Part shown: positions 61,835-64,000 of the stretch, piece after piece
How positions within the stretch are numbered: position 1 is the first letter of the stretch
Layout: the number at the start of each line of letters is the position of its first letter
Source of the DNA: an uncultured Bacilli bacterium
Lineage (GTDB): Bacteria > Bacillota_I > Bacilli_A > RF39 > UBA660
DNA length: 64,000 nucleotides
Reading direction: 5' to 3'
Assembly (NCBI GenBank): GCA_934122215.1
Contig: CAKOWF010000001.1
Coordinates: forward strand, 9,361 to 73,360
Notes under the pieces: generated by a model
Database searches by the model: none
Seen by the model: the letters and a program-made list of their open reading frames with translations, nothing else
Told to the model about the DNA's origin: nothing
Made by a program: the position numbers and the translations under genes

Positions 61835-62587
61835 TTATTCCTTAATAGACATAGAAAGTGTAATAGCATTATTTGTTGAACTATCTACAGCATATTGATA
61901 AATGCCTATTCCTCTACATAAATGATCATTGGTTGAATCTGTTATGTTATCTTCATAATCTGATATTTTAAAACTAAAACTACTACCTTTACTTATTGTT
62001 TGTCTACTATTAGTAATTCTAAAAACTGTATTATCTTTTTTAAAACAAAATAATAAATATCCTACATCATAATTAGGTGCTGTTAAAGTTATAGTAGGAT
62101 CATTAAATAAATCGGATGGATATACTTCTAATGATGCTGAATTTAAAGTACTACCAGTTTTAACAATATCATAATCTGATATATTCATTTTTGATGAAGT
62201 AAATGCATATGACCTATTTGATTTACTACGTATTTCAAATTTTAATTCTCCAATAGATGATTTCGTTAAAGCATCTATTCTTTTAGTATTGTTATTTGCT
62301 ATTGTAAGTAAGTTATCAATATTACTATTTGCTTCTATTAAAGCTGTTTTAAGTGCATAATTTTTTAAACTATTTTGTATTGTTGTTAATAAGTTTTTTG
62401 TTTCTGTTATTGCTGTTGTATTACTTTCTATACTTTTCTTTATTTCTGCTAACTTACTATCTACTTCTGCTTTTGTATATACTTCTGTTGTTGTATCTAA
62501 TTCGTAGTTTCTATTATTTATTATTCTTTTTGTTACTACTGGTATTATCATTAGTATACCTATTACTACTATTACTACCTTTTTCAT
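61835..62587 (-). CDS. Secreted coiled-coil protein with a beta-rich head
   Basis: 250 residues. Signal anchor KKVVIVVIGILMIIPVV, then YTKAEVDSKLAEIKKSIESNTTAITETKNLLTTIQNSLKNYALKTALIEANSNIDNLLTIANNNTKRIDAL, a trimeric coiled-coil stalk of the type seen in phage tail fibres and bacterial surface fibres (about 35-110). A beta-rich C-terminal domain of about 130 residues follows. The neighbouring partial gene at the window end has a similar stalk (YTKAQFDALESEVK). Function probably adhesive or structural. AAAGGAAG precedes the ATG. A run of nine Gs and a terminator-like hairpin lie just upstream. Confidence 0.75.
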   Translation of the reverse strand: MKKVVIVVIGILMIIPVVTKRIINNRNYELDTTTEVYTKAEVDSKLAEIKKSIESNTTAITETKNLLTTIQNSLKNYALKTALIEANSNIDNLLTIANNNTKRIDALTKSSIGELKFEIRSKSNRSYAFTSSKMNISDYDIVKTGSTLNSASLEVYPSDLFNDPTITLTAPNYDVGYLLFCFKKDNTVFRITNSRQTISKGSSFSFKISDYEDNITDSTNDHLCRGIGIYQYAVDSSTNNAITLSMSIKE

Positions 62588-62602
62588 ACTATCTTCCTTT
62601 CA

Positions 62603-62636
62603 CAAAAAAGAGGTTGGTAAATATTTACCCCCCCCC
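62603..62636 (-). terminator. Terminator-like hairpin adjoining a nine-G run
   Basis: GGTAAAT and ATTTACC pair perfectly, extended by CC with part of the G-run, and six Ts follow on the minus strand. The nine Cs at 62628-62636 (nine Gs on the coding strand) are out of place in this AT-rich sequence. Confidence 0.7.
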
Positions 62637-62698
62637 GTTTACATATAGCAAACATGTGTTATTTATATAACTTCGTCTACTTTTTTGAAACTATATTA

Positions 62699-63121
62699 TT
62701 ATTTTGAAACTGTATATGTTACTTTTGTTGCAGAACTTAAATCTTCACCTATGCTACTTGTTATTACTTTAGTTTCTCCTGCTTTTATTTTGTCTCCTAC
62801 AAAACCTTTTAAAGTTGCTAAAGTATTACCTGTTGCATCTTCAAATTTTATGATAAATTCTGATAGATATTCATCTTTATCTGATGTATTAGTTACTGAT
62901 GTAGTTAATACAGTAGTTTCATTTTCATAAATTAATGAAGTTTGTTTCATTTCAAATGATTCTACAGTTTGATCCTTTATTACTCCTTCATTTGTATTTA
63001 CCTTTACTTCTTCCTTTGGTTGATCTTCTGTAGGTTTTTCTTCTTTTTTACTGCATCCACAACCAGTTGTTAAACTGATTGCGAATACAGAAACTGTTAA
63101 TAATGCTAATATTTTTTTCAT
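62699..63121 (-). CDS. Lipoprotein with a FxLYD-like beta domain
   Basis: 140 residues. Signal peptide with lipobox LTTGC near residue 21 (KKILALLTVSVFAISLTTGC) and a charged linker (KKEEKPTEDQPKEEVKV). A beta-sandwich of about 80 residues follows (SLIYENETTVLTTSVTNTSDKDEY, FIIKFEDATGNTLATLKGF, IKAGETKVITSSI). That last part resembles the FxLYD/DUF-type domains of small Gram-positive lipoproteins. Probably lipid-anchored outside the membrane. Function unknown. It follows the partial large surface gene by 15 bases and is probably cotranscribed. Confidence 0.8.
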   Translation of the reverse strand: MKKILALLTVSVFAISLTTGCGCSKKEEKPTEDQPKEEVKVNTNEGVIKDQTVESFEMKQTSLIYENETTVLTTSVTNTSDKDEYLSEFIIKFEDATGNTLATLKGFVGDKIKAGETKVITSSIGEDLSSATKVTYTVSK

Positions 63122-63136
63122 TTTAGTTCCTTCTTT

Positions 63137-64000
63137 CTATTTTTCTAACTCTGTTAATCTATCTGAGTTATTTTTAATTATTGTTGAAGCTTGTGTTATT
63201 TTATCTTGTAATGCTTTTAATTCTGATGTTGTAGCATATATGCTTAAATCAATTGAATTAGCTCCTGAATTAATTGAATTTATATTTGTTATATTAGTTT
63301 GATTACTATTTTTAACTTCTGATTCTAATGCATCAAATTGAGCCTTTGTATATGAACCAGATGCAATTCTAACAATTTGGTAATTACTTGCTGCACTTAC
63401 GTTTCCATTATTAGCCACAGCTCTAAAGTAAACATAATATTGTCCATTTGTTGTAATAGTTTGGCTAGATGTTGATGTAGAACAATTTATCCAACTTCCT
63501 CCAGTTTGTGTTGTTGAACTTGTACTTAAGTAGTATTGATAAATCATTATGCCACTTGTTTCAGTTGAAGCATTTGATACACTAATAGTTCTATTTCCAG
63601 TAGTCCATGTTGCATTTCCACCTGTAATTTTAGGTGTTGTTGGTGTTCCTGTTGAAATCTTTGTTACTTCATATGTACTTGTTCCTGATGTATTTACTCC
63701 ATCGCTTGTTAATGCATATACCGTTCCATTTGTTGTGTATTTTATCTCTACATTTCCTGTTACTTTATACCATGTATTTCCACTTAGACTTGTTACCGTA
63801 CTTCCGCTACATGTACTTGGCATTGTTCCTGTTCCACAACTATTTACTACACTTCCACTTGTTATTGTTCCTGTTACACTACTCTTTACATAATATATTG
63901 GACTTGTTATTCCTGTTCCATTATATTCTACTTTCACTGTCTTACTTGTTGAGTATGTATATCCACTCGCTGGTGTTTTGCTTACTAATGTGATACTTGG
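63137..64000 (-). CDS. C-terminal part of a large secreted surface protein
   Basis: 288 codons visible, open to the right edge with no start, so the gene continues outside. It shows Ser/Thr/Gly-rich Ig-like beta repeats (VKVEYNGTGI, SGNTWYKVTGNVEIKY, GGNATWTTGNRTISVSNASTETSGIMIYQYYLS, QYYVYFRAVANNGNVS). A C-terminal coiled-coil stalk follows (YTKAQFDALESEVK ... YATTSELKALQDKITQASTIIKNNSDRLTELEK). Two Cys pairs appear in the repeats (SCGTGTMPSTCSG). No LPXTG anchor at the end. The stalk resembles that of the 61835-62587 protein, so they may assemble. Lipoprotein gene follows directly. Confidence 0.8.
   Translation of the reverse strand, partial: PSITLVSKTPASGYTYSTSKTVKVEYNGTGITSPIYYVKSSVTGTITSGSVVNSCGTGTMPSTCSGSTVTSLSGNTWYKVTGNVEIKYTTNGTVYALTSDGVNTSGTSTYEVTKISTGTPTTPKITGGNATWTTGNRTISVSNASTETSGIMIYQYYLSTSSTTQTGGSWINCSTSTSSQTITTNGQYYVYFRAVANNGNVSAASNYQIVRIASGSYTKAQFDALESEVKNSNQTNITNINSINSGANSIDLSIYATTSELKALQDKITQASTIIKNNSDRLTELEK

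Noticed and set aside
60876..64000. Prophage tail region suggested by fibre-like coiled coils
   Set aside because: No capsid, terminase, holin or integrase genes; signal anchors and a lipobox point to cell-surface proteins.

Overview
The window comes from a very AT-rich member of the Firmicutes/Bacillota (Bacilli-like). The evidence is SigA with a classical region 1.1, PrkC/PrpC, a T-box, RsmE, MtaB, RlmN, a YqfQ-TrmK-SigA-DnaG block and Firmicutes-style Shine-Dalgarno sequences. TGA is used as a stop (rsmE, for example) and Trp is TGG, so this is the standard bacterial code and not the Mollicutes code. A relative of uncultured gut lineages such as RF39-type Bacilli would fit, but that placement is inference. 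There is no rRNA, CRISPR array, insertion sequence or prophage. Almost everything lies on the minus strand with short intergenic gaps, and no gene-free stretch exceeds about 300 bases.

Layout, left to right. 0-3 kb: 5' end of a pyrimidine-nucleoside phosphorylase gene, a FemX-type ligase, Fpg and TcdA. 3-7.2 kb: three uncharacterised genes, two of them large membrane-anchored proteins. 7.3-10.5 kb: an Smr-domain protein, a prepilin peptidase and a type IV pilus/type II secretion inner-membrane protein (PilC/GspF) with an unusual N-terminal extension. 10.6-14.4 kb: YqfQ-like protein, TrmK, SigA and DnaG. 14.5-25.5 kb: DUF6512-type membrane protein, a C-terminally short AlaRS, a dNMP-kinase-like protein, an AI-2E family transporter, a LysM protein, MtaB, RsmE, MiaA, a zinc metallopeptidase and QueA. 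25.5-31.6 kb: a frameshifted gene, a giant GLUG-repeat prepilin-like protein, RuvAB under a LexA-type box, and an unknown. 31.7-36.1 kb: a degenerate HD-GYP protein, and ValRS plus an unknown gene behind a T-box riboswitch.

36.1-46.7 kb is a membrane/defence region: a fused ABC exporter, a small HTH protein, a collagen-like protein, a complete two-component system with a BceAB/FtsX-like ABC transporter, a DUF1287 protein and a MATE-like protein. 46.9-49.4 kb is a small accessory island (two unknown genes and a 5'-truncated, probably mobilisation-gene, remnant) abutting tRNA-Glu. Then come tRNA-Glu(CTC), gltX and tRNA-Gln(CTG), followed by the conserved rlmN-prpC-prkC-rsgA-rpe cluster, frr, a second prepilin-like gene, tsf and rpsB. 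The right end is a run of secreted or surface proteins with coiled-coil stalks, running off the window.

Most notable points. (1) A recurrent compact start module: an extended -10 element, six bases, then GGTGA, then the start codon, so predicted transcripts begin at the Shine-Dalgarno itself, often directly after the upstream terminator's T-tract. (2) Type IV prepilin-like genes sit inside otherwise conserved housekeeping neighbourhoods (between ruvAB and queA; between tsf and frr where pyrH is usual). (3) A short AlaRS without the C-Ala domain. (4) A gltX gene sandwiched between two C34-anticodon tRNA genes, the Glu one with unusual bases. (5) A one-base frameshift in an A-run splitting a small gene that still has a promoter.
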